Shown here: one piece after another, positions 43,592 through 43,596 of the stretch
Layout: each line of letters opens with the position of its first letter
How positions within the stretch are numbered: the first letter of the stretch is position 1
Assembly: GCF_000333035.1 (NCBI RefSeq)
Contig: NZ_BANU01000037.1
Location: forward strand, 1 to 43,596
DNA: 43,596 nucleotides
Source: Gordonia sihwensis NBRC 108236
Lineage (GTDB): Bacteria; Actinomycetota; Actinomycetes; Mycobacteriales; Mycobacteriaceae
Reading direction: 5' to 3'
Notes under the pieces: model-generated
Told to the model about the DNA's origin: nothing
What the model saw: only the letters and a program-made list of their open reading frames with translations
Databases searched by the model: none
Made by a program: the position numbers and the translations under genes

Positions 43592-43596
43592 ATTCG

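Overview
The window is 43.6 kb of GC-rich DNA from an actinobacterium, most probably a mycolic-acid-containing Mycobacteriales member such as Gordonia or a near relative. The evidence for that is an MspA-type porin, a mycothiol-dependent formaldehyde dehydrogenase, a DUF222 (REP13E12-like) protein, many GTG/TTG starts, and several genes whose start codon sits 6-7 nt after a TANNNT -10 box, as in leaderless transcripts. I see no tRNA, rRNA, insertion sequence, CRISPR array or prophage. It reads as ordinary chromosome with dense operons.

Layout. 1-1674: 5' part of a DUF222 gene and a CaiB/BaiF CoA-transferase, both minus. 1965-4576: a two-gene secreted unit, an unknown exported protein translationally coupled to a LIP-family lipase homologue that lacks the expected catalytic Ser and His. 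4581-4724: intergenic repeats. 4748-7906 (minus): galT-galK-SCO6745-like, overlapping genes. 8007-10102 (minus): TetR plus DHA2 exporter behind a dyad operator. 10184-11591: a divergent TetR/acyl-CoA thioesterase pair sharing a 14-bp palindrome. 11627-15400: a cobalamin riboswitch followed by an ABC uptake system (lipoprotein, FecCD permease, ATPase) and a CbiX-like/[2Fe-2S] fusion protein. 15487-17020: two paralogous lipoproteins, closed by a bidirectional terminator shared with gdhA.

17082-18425: NADP-type glutamate dehydrogenase (minus) with a four-pentamer GlnR-like array upstream. 18655-19332: MspA-like porin (minus). 19523-23278: a 1251-aa HTH-nSTAND1 NTPase-transmembrane-WD40 protein, the most unusual single gene here. 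23289-24415 (minus): an uncharacterised protein and a DUF2812 membrane protein. 24606-25766: nagA. 25898-26443: an Ala/Lys/Pro-rich protein with a C-terminal SAP/Rho-N-like motif. 26480-29914: mscR, a metallo-beta-lactamase-fold hydrolase and a SulP transporter, overlapping end to end. 29970-31889: an ArsB/SLC13-like permease, YccF, and a small membrane protein. 31930-34336 (minus): DUF2207 protein and LemA. 34419-35873: catalase. 36003-36995: HSL-type esterase. 37207-43288: gltBD (GOGAT). 43289-43596: 30-bp tandem repeats, a GC-rich terminator, and a promoter pointing out of the window.

How they work together. gdhA and gltBD give both routes of ammonium assimilation. galT/galK form the core of the Leloir pathway, with no galE in view. 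The riboswitch unit is a B12-repressed cobamide or cobalt acquisition module. mscR plus its hydrolase fit mycothiol-dependent formaldehyde oxidation. Functional statements rest on motifs read by eye; no database search was possible.
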